From positions 1,550,001 through 1,614,000 of the forward strand of contig NZ_JAKFFS010000001.1 in NCBI RefSeq assembly GCF_021502725.1: DNA of 64,000 nucleotides. Direction: 5' to 3'. The DNA comes from Dyadobacter sp. CY345. Lineage in GTDB: Bacteria > Bacteroidota > Bacteroidia > Cytophagales > Spirosomataceae. Position 1 is the first letter of the stretch. The number at the start of each line of letters is the position of its first letter. Made by a program: the position numbers and the translations under genes. Of the stretch, positions 26,833 through 37,357 are shown piece after piece. Under the pieces are notes generated by a model that searched no databases, was not told the DNA's origin, and was given only the letters and a program-made list of their open reading frames with translations.

Positions 26833-28341
26833 TCAGGCGTGAGCAAAAACCGGGTTGAGCATGGAAACCGATTTTGCTTCCAGAAATGATTCGCCCATGA
26901 GGAATTCGTCCACGGCACGTGCTGCTTCACGACCTTCGCTGATTGCCCACACTACCAAAGATTGTCCTCTGCGGCAGTCACCCGCTGCAAAAACTTTCTC
27001 ATTTGTAATAGACTGATATCCGTTTGCCTTGATGTTACCGCGTTCGTCAAACTCCAATTCCAGGTCTTTCAAAAGTCCGGTTTGTTGCGGATGTAGGAAA
27101 CCAGCTGCCAAAAGAGCAAGCTCGCAAGGAAGCGTTTGCTCGCTGCCAGCCACTTCTTTCATCTGCATACGACCCGTTTCAGCATCTTTTTGCCAGTCAA
27201 GTGCTACTATTTTCAATCCTGTCAAATTGCCATTTTCATCATTCACAAAAGACTTTGTATTGATAGACCAGTGTCTTTCGCAACCTTCCTCATGCGACGT
27301 TGAAGTGCGCAACATCATCGGCCAGTTTGGCCAGGGCGTACTTGTATCACGATCTTTCGGAGGAACCGGCATAAGCTCAATCTGCGTTACCGATTTCGCT
27401 CCCTGACGGTTCGAGGTACCAACACAGTCAGATCCTGTATCTCCACCACCGATCACGACGACATTTTTACCTGTGGCAAGAAGTTGTCCGTTTTTGTAAG
27501 TCGCGCCTTGATGGTCAACTTCCGGGAAAATGTCAGCCACACGTTTGTTCTGCTGGCTTAAAAATTCCATTGCAAAATGCACACCTTTCAGATTACGGCC
27601 TTCAATGTTCAGATCTCTCGGAACGGTTGATCCCATGGTTAAAACCACCGCATCATAATCATTCAAAAGTTCATCCGCTTTGATGTCCACGCCAACGTTT
27701 ACATTGGTGATAAACTGGATTCCTTCTTCCTGCATCACAGCGAGGCGACGGTCGATTACTTTCTTTTCCAGTTTGAAATCAGGGATACCGTAACGTAGCA
27801 GTCCACCGATCTTATCAGCGCGTTCCATCAACGAAACGGTGTGACCAGCCTGGTTCAATTGATTAGCCGCAGCCATACCTGCCGGGCCTGAACCTACGAC
27901 AGCTACTTTTTTACCTGTACGTTTTTTAGGTAATCTTGGCTTTACAAGATTTAGCTCAAACGCCTTTTCTACAATTGATTTTTCTATAAATTCAATCGCA
28001 ACAGGTGGTTTATTGATACCCAGAACACAGGATGCTTCGCAAGGTGCAGGGCAAATTCTTCCCGTAAATTCCGGGAAGTTATTGGTCGATATTAATATTT
28101 CATAAGCTAGTCCCCAGTTGCCATCATAAACGGCGTCGTTAAATTCCGGAATAATGTTTCCGAGCGGACATCCGTTATGGCAAAAAGGAATTCCACAATC
28201 CATACAACGTGCGGCTTGTTGCTTAGAGTGCGACTCTACCGGCATCGTCTCTATTTCCTTGTAGTCATGAAGACGCTCCTCAATAGCACGTTTTTTTGGT
28301 AATTCCCTTTCAAACTCTATAAATCCGGTTGGCTTTCCCAT
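26833..28341 (-). CDS. gltD: Glutamate synthase small (beta) subunit
   Basis: A 502-residue FAD- and Fe-S-containing subunit that passes electrons from NADPH to the large subunit. Cysteines for the two 4Fe-4S clusters lie in [19 protein letters not shown] and [15 protein letters not shown] in the N-terminal 110 residues. The FAD loop is [17 protein letters not shown] and the NADPH loop is [16 protein letters not shown]. The C-terminus has [18 protein letters not shown]. It lies 89 bases downstream of gltB on the same strand, an arrangement expected for coupled expression. Confidence 0.97.
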   Translation of the reverse strand: MGKPTGFIEFERELPKKRAIEERLHDYKEIETMPVESHSKQQAARCMDCGIPFCHNGCPLGNIIPEFNDAVYDGNWGLAYEILISTNNFPEFTGRICPAPCEASCVLGINKPPVAIEFIEKSIVEKAFELNLVKPRLPKKRTGKKVAVVGSGPAGMAAANQLNQAGHTVSLMERADKIGGLLRYGIPDFKLEKKVIDRRLAVMQEEGIQFITNVNVGVDIKADELLNDYDAVVLTMGSTVPRDLNIEGRNLKGVHFAMEFLSQQNKRVADIFPEVDHQGATYKNGQLLATGKNVVVIGGGDTGSDCVGTSNRQGAKSVTQIELMPVPPKDRDTSTPWPNWPMMLRTSTSHEEGCERHWSINTKSFVNDENGNLTGLKIVALDWQKDAETGRMQMKEVAGSEQTLPCELALLAAGFLHPQQTGLLKDLELEFDERGNIKANGYQSITNEKVFAAGDCRRGQSLVVWAISEGREAARAVDEFLMGESFLEAKSVSMLNPVFAHA

Positions 28342-28430
28342 TCTTATAATTTCCTTATTAATCGTGATTCAATTGGGCTGTATATTTTCTGTGGTGGCCG
28401 AAGCTAACAGCGAATAGCAAACGACTAATT

Positions 28431-31400
28431 TTACAAATGTTCTACGTCGACAACAATGTCCTGATATACAACGTTTTTGTCCGCAATTTGCTGGGCAAGT
28501 GTTATGCCTCGTCCATCCAGAGCTTTCTTGAAATCGCTTGGCAGAACTTTCACAAATTGTTTGATCGCATCTTCCCAGTTTTGCAGCAACTGGAATGCGA
28601 CGTTACTTGTCGTATACTGGAAATGTTTATCAAGAGCATCACGAAGGATCAGCTGATCTTCTTCATTAATGGTTTCAAGTGTCACCATCTCGAAATTTAC
28701 CTTTTCCTTGAAATCTCCTTTTTTGTCAAGAACATAGGCTACACCACCTGACATACCAGCCGCGAAATTTCTACCCGTTGAACCAAGTATCACTGCCAAA
28801 CCACCTGTCATATATTCCAATCCGTGGTCGCCGAGTCCTTCAACAACAACTTTTGCACCTGAATTTCTTACGCAGAAACGCTCACCCGCAGTTCCGCGGA
28901 TATATGCTTCACCGGACGTTGCACCATAAAATGCTACGTTACCAATGATGATATTTTCTTCTGGCTTAAACTTCGAATCGCGGTCCGGATATACAATCAG
29001 TTCTGCACCGCAAAGTCCTTTTCCGAAATAATCATTCGCATCACCTTCCAGTTCAAGACGGATACCAGCTGTGTTGAATGCTCCAAAACTTTGCCCTGCC
29101 GTTCCACGGAACCGGAAATGGATACTTCCTTTTGGAAGACCAACGCCGCCGTGAAGTTTCGAAATTTCGTTCGATAACATCGTACCCACAGCGCGGTTCA
29201 GGTTATTGATAGCGAATTCGCCATATACTTCTTCTGAATTTTGCAAAGCAGGTTTTGCTGCTTCAATTAATTTCTGGTCAATGATATGGTCGATACCGTG
29301 ATCCTGGTCTTCCTGCTTGTATTGTGCAACTGAAAGATCAGCGTCCTTGAACAGGATTGCGTCGAAATTCAGATTTTTATATTTCCAGTGTTTCAAATCC
29401 TGGCGAGGTTCAAGGTATTGAACCTGTCCAACCATTTCATTCACTGTACGGAATCCAAGCTGCGCCATAATCTCGCGAAGCTCTTCGGCCATGAAAGTGA
29501 ACATATTAACCACATGTTCCGGTTTTCCGGAAAATAATGCACGAAGTTCTTTATTCTGTGTGGCAACCCCAACCGGGCAAGTATTCAAATGACATTTACG
29601 CATCATGATACAACCTGCCGCAACAAGTGCTGCCGTTGCAACACCCCATTCTTCTGCGCCCAACATTGCTGCAATCGCAAGGTCGCGACCGGTACGAAGC
29701 TGTCCATCCGCCTGAACGGTAACACGGCCACGCAATTTATTTTTTACAAGTGTCTGATGCGTTTCAGCCAAGCCAAGCTCCCAAGGAAGTCCGGCATGAC
29801 GAATAGAGCTTAGTGGCGAAGCACCCGTTCCTCCATCATAACCTGAAATCAGGATATGGTCTGCGTGTGCTTTTGCAACACCGGCAGCAATCGTTCCAAC
29901 GCCTGCTTCTGATACCAATTTCACACTGATACGAGCTGCACGGTTAGCATTTTTCAAATCAAAGATCAGCTGTGCCAAATCTTCAATCGAATAAATATCG
30001 TGGTGGGGTGGGGGAGAAATAAGTCCTACGCCCGGAGTCGAGTGACGCGTACGTCCGATCCAGTCATCCACTTTGTGTCCCGGAAGTTGTCCTCCTTCAC
30101 CAGGTTTTGCGCCTTGTGCTGTTTTAATTTGTAATTCACCGGCATTACTCAAATAATGGCTTGTTACCCCGAAACGACCGGATGCAACCTGCTTGATCTG
30201 AGAGTTCATGCTGTCGCCATTCGCTAGTTTTTTATAACGAAGTTCATCTTCGCCTCCTTCACCTGAGTTGGATTTTCCGCCAATCCGGTTCATTGCGATT
30301 GCCAGCGTAGTATGCGCTTCCCAAGAAATAGATCCAAAGGACATCGCACCCGTAGCAAAACGTTTGAAGATATTTTCAACCGGCTCAACTTCTTCGATCG
30401 GAATTGGCGTTCCTTTTTTGAAACGTAATAATCCACGAAGTGTAAGCGCCTTATGCGTCTGATCATCAATCAGTTTAGAATACTTTTTGAACTCAGCGTA
30501 GCTATTGTTTTTCGTCGAATGTTGTAACAAATGGACAGTCGCCGGGTTGAAGATGTGCGCCTCGCCGCGTTGTTTCCACTGATAAAAACCACCTACTTCC
30601 AAACGGGGAGCAAGGGTTGAATCTTCGTGAAAAGCAACTTTATGACGAACCAAAACTTCCCGTGCGATCTCAGAAATACCCATCCCGCTGATACGGGAAA
30701 TAGTACCTGTAAAATAACGGTCAATCACATCCTTGTTCATACCGACACACTCAAAAATTTGAGCGCCCTGGTATGATTGAAGCGTCGAAATTCCCATTTT
30801 AGAGAAAATCTTCAAAAGCTCCTTGTTAACCGCCTTGATGTAATTGTAATATAATTTTTCATCAGTGAACTCGCCATCAATCATGTTCTTACGATTCATG
30901 AAGGAAAGCGTTTCAAATGCCATATAAGGGCAGACACCCGCAGCACCATAACCTATTAACGTTGCAAAATGATGCGTTTCCCAAACATCTCCTGCTTCAA
31001 CCAGAAGCCCCACTCTTCCTCTCAAACCTTCACGGATCAAGTGGTGATGAATAGCAGCTGTGGCAAGTAAAGTTGGTATTGGCGCATGATCGGAATCAAT
31101 CGCGCGGTCTGACAGGATGATAATTTCAAAACCATCTTCAATCGCTTCTTCGGCATAACGGCATATTCTCGCCAAAGCTCTTTCCAAAGCTTTTCCGCCC
31201 TGGTCGGCACGGAAATAAATGTTGATCGTTTTTGCCTGAAAGTGATTTTTATCAATAAACCTTAGTTTATCAAACTCAGATACTGTTAATACCGGATGTG
31301 GTAATTCGATCTGACGGCAATGCTGAGGCGTTTCGGTCAGAATATTTTCTGTACTTCCCACGAATGAGATCAACGACATAATTGCCCTTTCACGGATCGA

Positions 31401-33014
31401 GTCAATCGGCGGGTTTGTTACCTGCGCAAAAAGCTGCTTGAAGTAACTAGACATGTGCTGGCTCTGCTCAGAAAGCACTGCCAACGGAACGTCTGTACCC
31501 ATGGAACCAATCGCCTCCATACCAGTTTGCGCCATCGGAGCAAGAATCATACGCAAATCCTCAGAGGTAAAACCGAAAGCCATCTGGCGTTTCAGTAACG
31601 AAGAATCTTCATATTGTCTGTAAGTACGGATTGGCTGATCAAGATCTTCAACGCGCAGTTTATTTTCATTCAACCACTGCTGATAAGGCTGCGCTGAACA
31701 GATTTGTGCTTTTATTTCTTCATCAGGAATGATACGGCCTTGTTCCATATCGACCACGAACATACGGCCTGGCTGCAAGCGCCCTTTCGTCACGACTTTT
31801 GCCTGGTCAACTTCAAGAACACCAGCCTCAGATGCCATAATGATGGTATCGTCGTCCAGAACCCAGTAACGTGACGGACGCAAACCATTACGGTCAAGCG
31901 TTGCACCTACCATTTTTCCGTCTGTAAACGAAATGGATGCAGGACCATCCCAGGGTTCCATAATCGCCGCGTGGTATTCGTAAAATGCCTTGCGTTCCGC
32001 ATCCATCTGCTCATTGCCATCCCAAGCTTCAGGCACAAGCATCATCATCACATGAGGAAGTGAGCGGCCCGAAAGGTGAAGCAATTCAATAGCATTATCA
32101 AGATTCGCGGAATCCGACTGGCCTCTGTCGCAAATAGGAAGAACCATGTCCATTTCCTCTTTGGTGAAAAACTCCGACTCGAAAGCCTTCTCGCCGGCGC
32201 GGATCCAGTTCACATTTCCCTTAACAGTATTAATTTCACCATTGTGGGCAATGTAACGGAAAGGCTGTGCAAGTTCCCATTTCGGGAATGTATTGGTTGC
32301 AAAACGGGAGTGAACAACAGCAAGTGCTGAAACCACTGATTCGTTTTCAAGATCAGGGAAATAATATTTTAACTGCGCAGTAGTCAGTTGTCCTTTGTAG
32401 GAAATTGTGCGGCATGACAAAGATGAATAGTAAAAGACGCCTTTGGCACCTTTCACCGTATCACTGATTAACCTTGCAGAAACCTGACGTAGTATATATA
32501 GTTTACGTTCGAAAGCGGTGTCTTCTGTGACATCGTCCGGACGTTTAATGAAAACCTGTTCAACATAAGGCTCAACGGATAATGATCCCTCACCGAGCGT
32601 ATTGTTTAGCGTAGGCACCTTTCTGTAACCCAAAAGAGTCAATCCAAGCCTTTTCAATTTACGGTTGACAATATCGCGGCATTCTTCCCTTACGGTTTCA
32701 TCGTTTGGGAAGAAAATCATTCCGACGCCGTATTCTCCGGCCGGAGGCAATTGAAAACCAATTTTCGAGCACTCCTCAACAAAGTACTCATGTGGGATCT
32801 GGATCAGGATACCGGCACCATCACCGGTGTTTGGATCGAAACCGGTAGCACCACGATGCTCCATCCTTTCCAGCATGTGTATAGCGTCCGCCACGATCTG
32901 ATGCGACTTACGACCTTTGATGTTGGCACGGAAACCTATCCCACATGCATCATGTTCAAATTCCGGGCGGTAAAGCCCCTGTTGTTCTACCATTGTTTCA
33001 GACATTTGCGACAT
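28431..33014 (-). CDS. gltB: Glutamate synthase large (alpha) subunit
   Basis: A 1,527-residue enzyme that makes two glutamates from glutamine and 2-oxoglutarate. The N-terminal glutaminase nucleophile is C24 in EFEHDACGIGF, so a 23-residue propeptide is expected to be removed. The central and FMN-binding barrel regions contain GEGGEDE, SVKLVSEAGVGT and ISGYDGGTGASP; the 3Fe-4S cysteines are in CIMMRKCHLNTCPVGV. The C-terminal beta-helix has GLGDHGLEYMTGG. Full length for the bacterial type. The 396-base upstream spacer shows no clear TAnnTTTG element. Confidence 0.98.
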   Translation of the reverse strand: MSQMSETMVEQQGLYRPEFEHDACGIGFRANIKGRKSHQIVADAIHMLERMEHRGATGFDPNTGDGAGILIQIPHEYFVEECSKIGFQLPPAGEYGVGMIFFPNDETVREECRDIVNRKLKRLGLTLLGYRKVPTLNNTLGEGSLSVEPYVEQVFIKRPDDVTEDTAFERKLYILRQVSARLISDTVKGAKGVFYYSSLSCRTISYKGQLTTAQLKYYFPDLENESVVSALAVVHSRFATNTFPKWELAQPFRYIAHNGEINTVKGNVNWIRAGEKAFESEFFTKEEMDMVLPICDRGQSDSANLDNAIELLHLSGRSLPHVMMMLVPEAWDGNEQMDAERKAFYEYHAAIMEPWDGPASISFTDGKMVGATLDRNGLRPSRYWVLDDDTIIMASEAGVLEVDQAKVVTKGRLQPGRMFVVDMEQGRIIPDEEIKAQICSAQPYQQWLNENKLRVEDLDQPIRTYRQYEDSSLLKRQMAFGFTSEDLRMILAPMAQTGMEAIGSMGTDVPLAVLSEQSQHMSSYFKQLFAQVTNPPIDSIRERAIMSLISFVGSTENILTETPQHCRQIELPHPVLTVSEFDKLRFIDKNHFQAKTINIYFRADQGGKALERALARICRYAEEAIEDGFEIIILSDRAIDSDHAPIPTLLATAAIHHHLIREGLRGRVGLLVEAGDVWETHHFATLIGYGAAGVCPYMAFETLSFMNRKNMIDGEFTDEKLYYNYIKAVNKELLKIFSKMGISTLQSYQGAQIFECVGMNKDVIDRYFTGTISRISGMGISEIAREVLVRHKVAFHEDSTLAPRLEVGGFYQWKQRGEAHIFNPATVHLLQHSTKNNSYAEFKKYSKLIDDQTHKALTLRGLLRFKKGTPIPIEEVEPVENIFKRFATGAMSFGSISWEAHTTLAIAMNRIGGKSNSGEGGEDELRYKKLANGDSMNSQIKQVASGRFGVTSHYLSNAGELQIKTAQGAKPGEGGQLPGHKVDDWIGRTRHSTPGVGLISPPPHHDIYSIEDLAQLIFDLKNANRAARISVKLVSEAGVGTIAAGVAKAHADHILISGYDGGTGASPLSSIRHAGLPWELGLAETHQTLVKNKLRGRVTVQADGQLRTGRDLAIAAMLGAEEWGVATAALVAAGCIMMRKCHLNTCPVGVATQNKELRALFSGKPEHVVNMFTFMAEELREIMAQLGFRTVNEMVGQVQYLEPRQDLKHWKYKNLNFDAILFKDADLSVAQYKQEDQDHGIDHIIDQKLIEAAKPALQNSEEVYGEFAINNLNRAVGTMLSNEISKLHGGVGLPKGSIHFRFRGTAGQSFGAFNTAGIRLELEGDANDYFGKGLCGAELIVYPDRDSKFKPEENIIIGNVAFYGATSGEAYIRGTAGERFCVRNSGAKVVVEGLGDHGLEYMTGGLAVILGSTGRNFAAGMSGGVAYVLDKKGDFKEKVNFEMVTLETINEEDQLILRDALDKHFQYTTSNVAFQLLQNWEDAIKQFVKVLPSDFKKALDGRGITLAQQIADKNVVYQDIVVDVEHL

Positions 33015-33358
33015 ATATCGAAGAGTGTAGATTTATTTACAAATTCGTATGTAGAATTTATATAAATAAGCAAATTAAATGAGTTGCCCGCGGCTATTGT
33101 GTTATGAATAGTGTTAAGCCTCGCAAGATAATGATAAAAAATATTTGGTGTAATATGAGAAACACGAAATTTTCTTCACCTTTATTAATTCGGTTATTTA
33201 GTTACAATAAATCTGGAAATATTGATAATATGTCAATGATCAGATAAGTTTATTGGAAATTTCCCAAACGGGAATTGTACATTTAGTTGTTTTAGCGAAG
33301 CAAATGCAGCATTAGTTCTTTCTAACGTTAAGCTAAGAATATTTCGTTAAAAATAAAA
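33015..33358. other. gltB upstream spacer
   Basis: Noncoding AT-rich sequence between the STAS-gene terminator and gltB. No promoter pair, riboswitch or open frame could be made out. Confidence 0.3.
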
Positions 33359-33385
33359 AAATCACCCCCGGAAAGAGGGTGATTT
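33359..33385 (-). terminator. Terminator after the STAS gene
   Basis: A 9-bp perfect stem AAATCACCC/GGGTGATTT (33359-33367, 33377-33385) with a T-run TTTTTTTATTTT on the minus strand, 26 bases past the stop of the STAS gene. Confidence 0.8.
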
Positions 33386-33410
33386 AATGTGATTCTAAAT
33401 TGAATAGCGA

Positions 33411-33833
33411 TTAAGGCTCTTTTGATTCGCTGACGTTATCGTAATCATCGGCATCATAATCATCTTCACCAGCGCCGAATTCATTTTCAAGATTATTCAT
33501 AAATACCGCATCGATCGCTTCCTCCTGTGTCGGGAGAATGTTTAGATCAGGAATTTTCAGTGATTCAAGCAGGTCGATAAAGTCATCATCTTTTGTAACG
33601 ATAACCAACATACCGAGATCGTTGATACAAAGTCTGTTGATTTTTTTCAATATCGCAGTCCCATTGGCATCAATATCTTTCGTAACCTGCATGTTCACGA
33701 TCAGGTTATTAAATCCCTCACGGAAAAGCTCACGGGAAGTTTCCTCGAAAGAGGCCGGAACATCATTGGCAAACGCCGCTTCTTCAAGGTCGATGTAGGC
33801 GTACTGCTCTTTTTTTTGTAGGCTGTAATTCAT
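33411..33833 (-). CDS. STAS domain protein with acidic tail
   Basis: A 140-residue protein. Residues 1-105 resemble an anti-sigma-factor antagonist STAS domain ([20 protein letters not shown], then [12 protein letters not shown] and [17 protein letters not shown]), though the phosphorylated serine usual in SpoIIAA is not obvious. The C-terminal 25 residues are very acidic ([13 protein letters not shown]). It follows purC by 54 bases on the same strand and probably belongs to the same transcript. A signalling role is implied by the domain; the partner is not in the window. Confidence 0.75.
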   Translation of the reverse strand: MNYSLQKKEQYAYIDLEEAAFANDVPASFEETSRELFREGFNNLIVNMQVTKDIDANGTAILKKINRLCINDLGMLVIVTKDDDFIDLLESLKIPDLNILPTQEEAIDAVFMNNLENEFGAGEDDYDADDYDNVSESKEP

Positions 33834-33887
33834 ACGAGTTTTTATTAAAACCAGATGATTTGATAGGTTGAGTGATTGTCCAGACTT

Positions 33888-34823
33888 TTACGCAATTGCA
33901 CGCAGAATGGCTTTTTCTATTCTTTGTAACGGATTATCTAAATTGTTTTTCTGGAATTTTTTACCCGAAACTTTTTCAAAAAGTTCAATATAACGTTCTG
34001 AAATCATCTGGATACGGTCGTCGTCCATTACCGGAACTGTTTGTCCATCTTTTCCCTGAAAACCATTTTGAATTAACCATTCCCGCACAAATTCTTTTGA
34101 CAATTGTTTTTGCGGCAGGTTTAACCGTTGGTTTTCTTCATACACATCTTTGTAAAAATAACGTGACGAATCTGGCGTATGGATTTCATCTATTAAATAA
34201 ATCGTGCCATCAAGTTCACCAAATTCATATTTTGTATCCACAAGAATAAGCCCTTGGTCGGCAGCCATCTCCGTACCTCTGTTGAACAAGGCCAAAGTGT
34301 ATCTTTCAAGATGTTCGTATTCATCCTGAGATACAAGACCCTGGTTCAGAATTTCTTCACGGGAAATATCTTCATCGTGTCCTTCATGTGCCTTCGTTGT
34401 TGGTGTAATAATTGGCTGAGGCAATCGGTCATTTTCTTTCAGTCCGTCCGGTAAAGTAACGCCGCATACAGATCTTTTACCGGCAGCATATTCACGCCAG
34501 GCATGGCCCGCCAGATAACCTCTTACCACCATTTCCACTGGATATGCATTACACTTTATTCCCATGCTGACGTTTGGGTCCGGAACTTCCTGCAGCCAGT
34601 TGGGAACGATGTCGGAAGTAGCTGACAAAAAATGTGCGGCAATCTGGTTTAGAACCTGTCCTTTATAAGGTATAGCCCTGGGTAAAATAACATCGAATGC
34701 TGAAATTCTGTCAGTCGCGACCATGACTAGGCGATTTTCAAAGGAGTATACATCGCGTACCTTTCCTTTATAAAAAGCTGTCTGGCCGGGAAATTGAAAG
34801 TTCGTTTCTGGAATACTGTTCAT
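33888..34823 (-). CDS. purC: Phosphoribosylaminoimidazole-succinocarboxamide synthase
   Basis: A 311-residue SAICAR synthetase of de novo purine synthesis, condensing CAIR with aspartate using ATP. Family marks are [19 protein letters not shown] (ATP loop), [40 protein letters not shown] and [13 protein letters not shown]. The length fits the larger bacterial/yeast-like form. It lies 19 bases downstream of the batC-like gene and 54 upstream of the STAS gene, so the minus-strand run batB-batC-purC-STAS may be one unit with the terminator at 33359-33385. Confidence 0.97.
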   Translation of the reverse strand: MNSIPETNFQFPGQTAFYKGKVRDVYSFENRLVMVATDRISAFDVILPRAIPYKGQVLNQIAAHFLSATSDIVPNWLQEVPDPNVSMGIKCNAYPVEMVVRGYLAGHAWREYAAGKRSVCGVTLPDGLKENDRLPQPIITPTTKAHEGHDEDISREEILNQGLVSQDEYEHLERYTLALFNRGTEMAADQGLILVDTKYEFGELDGTIYLIDEIHTPDSSRYFYKDVYEENQRLNLPQKQLSKEFVREWLIQNGFQGKDGQTVPVMDDDRIQMISERYIELFEKVSGKKFQKNNLDNPLQRIEKAILRAIA

Positions 34824-34842
34824 GGAGTTTATATAGTAAAAA

Positions 34843-35562
34843 TTACCATTCTATTGTCTCATTTTTTTCAGACTTCTTCGCATATTGTTTTCGTCTGAGC
34901 TGGTAAATATATTGGGATTCGTTTGATTTCATCGCATCCAAAATCAGACGAGCCTGTTCTTCCGACATATTCATCGCTCTCAGGCTTTTAAGAAGCTGTT
35001 CTCTTTTTGCAGCTTCCTCCTGTTCATAACCTTCCGGTTTTTGTTCTGGTTGTGAGGGCGCTGGCTGATTTTTACTGGCTTCATTTCTGGCCTGTCGCTT
35101 ATCTTCGCTTTTGTTGGAAGGTTGTTCTGTCCCTGAAAACCGTTTCTTTAAAATTATATAATTTGACCGGGCCAGCGTATTTCTCGGTTCAAGACGGAGC
35201 GCGGTTTTAAGATCTTCAAGTGCTGTGGCGGTATCTTTTTGAGAAACAAGGATCAATGCAACCTGGCAATTCGCAATAGAAGAAATTGTCTTATTGCTCA
35301 CATTTTGCAAAAGCTTATAATGGTATAGTGCCTCTTTTAGCTGACCAGCCTGATAATATGAATGCGCCATATTCAGCCGCGCTGCCGGATCTGAAAAGAG
35401 TGAGCTGTAAGTGATCTGGTGGTAAAGTTTAGAAGCATTGATGAACTGCTTTTTTTCATAAGCCATCTCAGCCCCGATCTTCCTTTCATTCGTTTTTGTA
35501 ATAGAATCGAACGTACGGTTGTCCCACAGCAGCAGCAGCAAATAAAGTAGCAGGGCATTCAT
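34843..35562 (-). CDS. batC: Tetratricopeptide protein, BatC-like
   Basis: A 239-residue protein with an N-terminal signal or anchor ([13 protein letters not shown]) and about three TPR motifs between residues 35 and 150 ([54 protein letters not shown]). A charged linker ([16 protein letters not shown]) leads to a C-terminal helix with [19 protein letters not shown], a feature of BatC-type proteins of the Bacteroides aerotolerance operon. It follows the VWA protein by 38 bases. The exact role in oxygen or envelope stress is not settled. Confidence 0.8.
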   Translation of the reverse strand: MNALLLYLLLLLWDNRTFDSITKTNERKIGAEMAYEKKQFINASKLYHQITYSSLFSDPAARLNMAHSYYQAGQLKEALYHYKLLQNVSNKTISSIANCQVALILVSQKDTATALEDLKTALRLEPRNTLARSNYIILKKRFSGTEQPSNKSEDKRQARNEASKNQPAPSQPEQKPEGYEQEEAAKREQLLKSLRAMNMSEEQARLILDAMKSNESQYIYQLRRKQYAKKSEKNETIEW

Positions 35563-35600
35563 AGCATTTCGGATTAAGCTGCAAAAATAAGAATAGATCG

Positions 35601-36563
35601 TCAGAGTCGGAACGTTCCGATGGTAATTAAAACGTCCATCAGCAGTAAAAACAGTGCAGCGCCAAGAAAATAATAATATTTGTTACTTACAACCGTCACC
35701 GTTCTGGTATCGACAAGTGTTCCGTTCGCGTTGTTAATATCGGTAATCATCCGGTTAATTTCGTTCTTTTCATTATTAAGCTGGTAATAAAATCCTTTCG
35801 AATTTGTCGCCAGATTTTGAAGGAAATCCTCATCCAGTTTGCTTATCACCAGGTTGTCTTTGTTATCCTTTAATGGTTTTCCCTCCGAAGGAATGCTGCT
35901 GCCATTTTTAGTGCCGATGCCGGCAACATAAACTCCTATCCCAAACCGCCGTAGATTATTGTGTAAATAACCAACGCAATCGCCTCTGTTTTCACCATCA
36001 CTAAAAATGACCATCATTTTAGATCTTCCGGAGGGATCATCGCCATTCACAAGTTTTTTATAAGCAAGGTCTGCCGCGCCACAAATATTTGTCCCGCTCG
36101 ATGGCAAAAGATCTGATTGCAAACTCTGGATAAAAAGTTCAAGCGCAGCGGCGTCGTAGGTGAGTGGCACTTGCACAAAAGCGTCATTGGAAAATACGAT
36201 GATGCCGATTCTGTTGGCTCGTTGATTCTGAACAAAACGATTTATTTCAAATTTAACTTTTTCAAGTCTGGAAGGCGTCACGTCCGTGGCATCCATCGAT
36301 TTCGACAAATCAACCAGCAGATAAATATCCTTCCCCTTAGATTGTAAAGCCTGATCCGCTTCCCCGAAAGAGGGGCCAAGCAAGCTGATGACGAGCAATG
36401 CAAAGTATATGGTCCGCAAAAAAAGTTTTAATATCAAAGTTCTGGCAGTGGTATTAAGCTGTCGGGCCACACGGATTGTGCGGATAATGAAGGTTACGTA
36501 CGCAAGAATAAAAAATAATATGAAAAAATATTCAGTTGTTTCAAAGGGGTAATTCCAGTTCAT
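35601..36563 (-). CDS. batB: VWA domain membrane protein, BatB-like
   Basis: A 320-residue protein with two N-terminal membrane helices (ILFFILAYVTFIIRT and LRTIYFALLVISLLG), a von Willebrand A domain and a C-terminal helix (YYYFLGAALFLLLMDVLIT). The metal-ion site is DLSKSMDAT (DxSxS), with SGTNI (Thr) and IFSDGENRGD (Asp). This is the BatA/BatB architecture. Only one VWA gene is here; the moxR, DUF58 and batA genes usual upstream are replaced by tRNA genes. Its own promoter lies at 36594-36622. Confidence 0.85.
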   Translation of the reverse strand: MNWNYPFETTEYFFILFFILAYVTFIIRTIRVARQLNTTARTLILKLFLRTIYFALLVISLLGPSFGEADQALQSKGKDIYLLVDLSKSMDATDVTPSRLEKVKFEINRFVQNQRANRIGIIVFSNDAFVQVPLTYDAAALELFIQSLQSDLLPSSGTNICGAADLAYKKLVNGDDPSGRSKMMVIFSDGENRGDCVGYLHNNLRRFGIGVYVAGIGTKNGSSIPSEGKPLKDNKDNLVISKLDEDFLQNLATNSKGFYYQLNNEKNEINRMITDINNANGTLVDTRTVTVVSNKYYYFLGAALFLLLMDVLITIGTFRL

Positions 36564-36593
36564 AATGAACGTTTTGACTAATTAAAAGTTTTT

Positions 36594-36622
36594 CAAAAAT
36601 AGACAATAGAAGCTTGTGACAA
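36594..36622 (-). promoter_or_regulatory. Promoter of the batB-like gene
   Basis: On the minus strand TTG (36622-36620), an 18-base spacer and TATTTTTG (36601-36594) match the Bacteroidota consensus, about 31 bases ahead of the ATG. Confidence 0.6.
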
Positions 36623-36642
36623 AGATTTTTTTTCTTAAACAT

Positions 36643-36674
36643 TTGTTTTTTTGAATTACAACCCGCTATATTTG
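36643..36674 (+). promoter_or_regulatory. Promoter of the tRNA cluster
   Basis: TTG (36643-36645), a 21-base spacer and TATATTTG (36667-36674) lie 19 bases upstream of the first tRNA. It is back to back with the batB-like promoter. Confidence 0.75.
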
Positions 36675-36693
36675 CAACCCAGAACGGAAAGAC

Positions 36694-36780
36694 GGAGGGA
36701 TGGGTGAGTGGCTGAAACCAGTAGTTTGCTAAACTGCCGTACTCGCAAGGGTACCGCGGGTTCGAATCCCGCTTCCTCTA
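36694..36780 (+). tRNA. tRNA-Ser(GCT)
   Basis: Class II tRNA. Acceptor GGAGGGA/TTCCTCT (with G-U pairs), D-arm GGTGAGTGGCTGAAACC, anticodon stem-loop GTAGT-TTGCTAA-ACTGC (anticodon GCT), long variable arm, and T-arm GCGGGTTCGAATCCCGC. CCA is not encoded. Confidence 0.94.
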
Positions 36781-36863
36781 CACTGTTTCTATTTACACGG
36801 TAAACCGTACGTTCTGGAATTGTCAATTTAACTGTAATATTAAATTGGCAATTTGGGCAAACT

Positions 36864-36938
<75 letters not shown>

Positions 36939-37020
36939 AATAAATTAAGGACTCAGTTGGCAGTACCACTAAGCAATTTTAATTGCTTGCTGCATACCAC
37001 CAACTGTTTTAGTATTACCA

Positions 37021-37097
37021 GGTCCCGTAGCTCAGCTGGATAGAGCAACTGCCTTCTAAGTAGTAGGTCTTGTGTTCGAATCACAACGGGATCACCA
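37021..37097 (+). tRNA. tRNA-Arg(TCT), probable prophage attachment site
   Basis: Acceptor GGTCCCG/CGGGATC, D-arm GCTCAGCTGGATAGAGC, anticodon stem-loop ACTGC-CTTCTAA-GTAGT (anticodon TCT), T-arm TTGTG/CACAA with TTCGAAT, discriminator A and an encoded CCA (37095-37097). The other tRNAs in the window lack CCA. A prophage starts just downstream, so the 3' half is a likely attL; the gene stays intact. Confidence 0.95.
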
Positions 37098-37104
37098 GAA
37101 AATC

Positions 37105-37139
37105 AAGCACTTAGCGAGCTTCGCTAAGTGCTTTTTTCT
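37105..37139 (+). terminator. Terminator of the tRNA cluster
   Basis: A 13-bp perfect stem AAGCACTTAGCGA/TCGCTAAGTGCTT (37105-37117, 37121-37133) with a 3-base loop, followed by TTTTCTTTTC, directly after tRNA-Arg. Confidence 0.9.
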
Positions 37140-37331
37140 TTTCTAACAATGAAACTAACAATGATTCTCGACCATATGAGAGAGGTGCACTTTTTCTTTA
37201 ATATGCCTCCTCTGATATAAATCAATCCTTGTAACGACATCTTGTCCTTGGTTATTTCGAGGATGCTTGTTGATAACTATTGTTATAATAATTATTGAGT
37301 GGTTTGTTGCGCAAGTTCTTATTCTACAATA

Positions 37332-37345
37332 TTAAGGAACCTTAA
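37332..37345. promoter_or_regulatory. Inverted repeat upstream of the prophage membrane protein
   Basis: TTAAGG-AA-CCTTAA lies 12 bases ahead of the ATG at 37358. It could be an operator for a phage regulator; no second copy was noticed. Confidence 0.3.
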
Positions 37346-37357
37346 CAAGTTGTTCCT

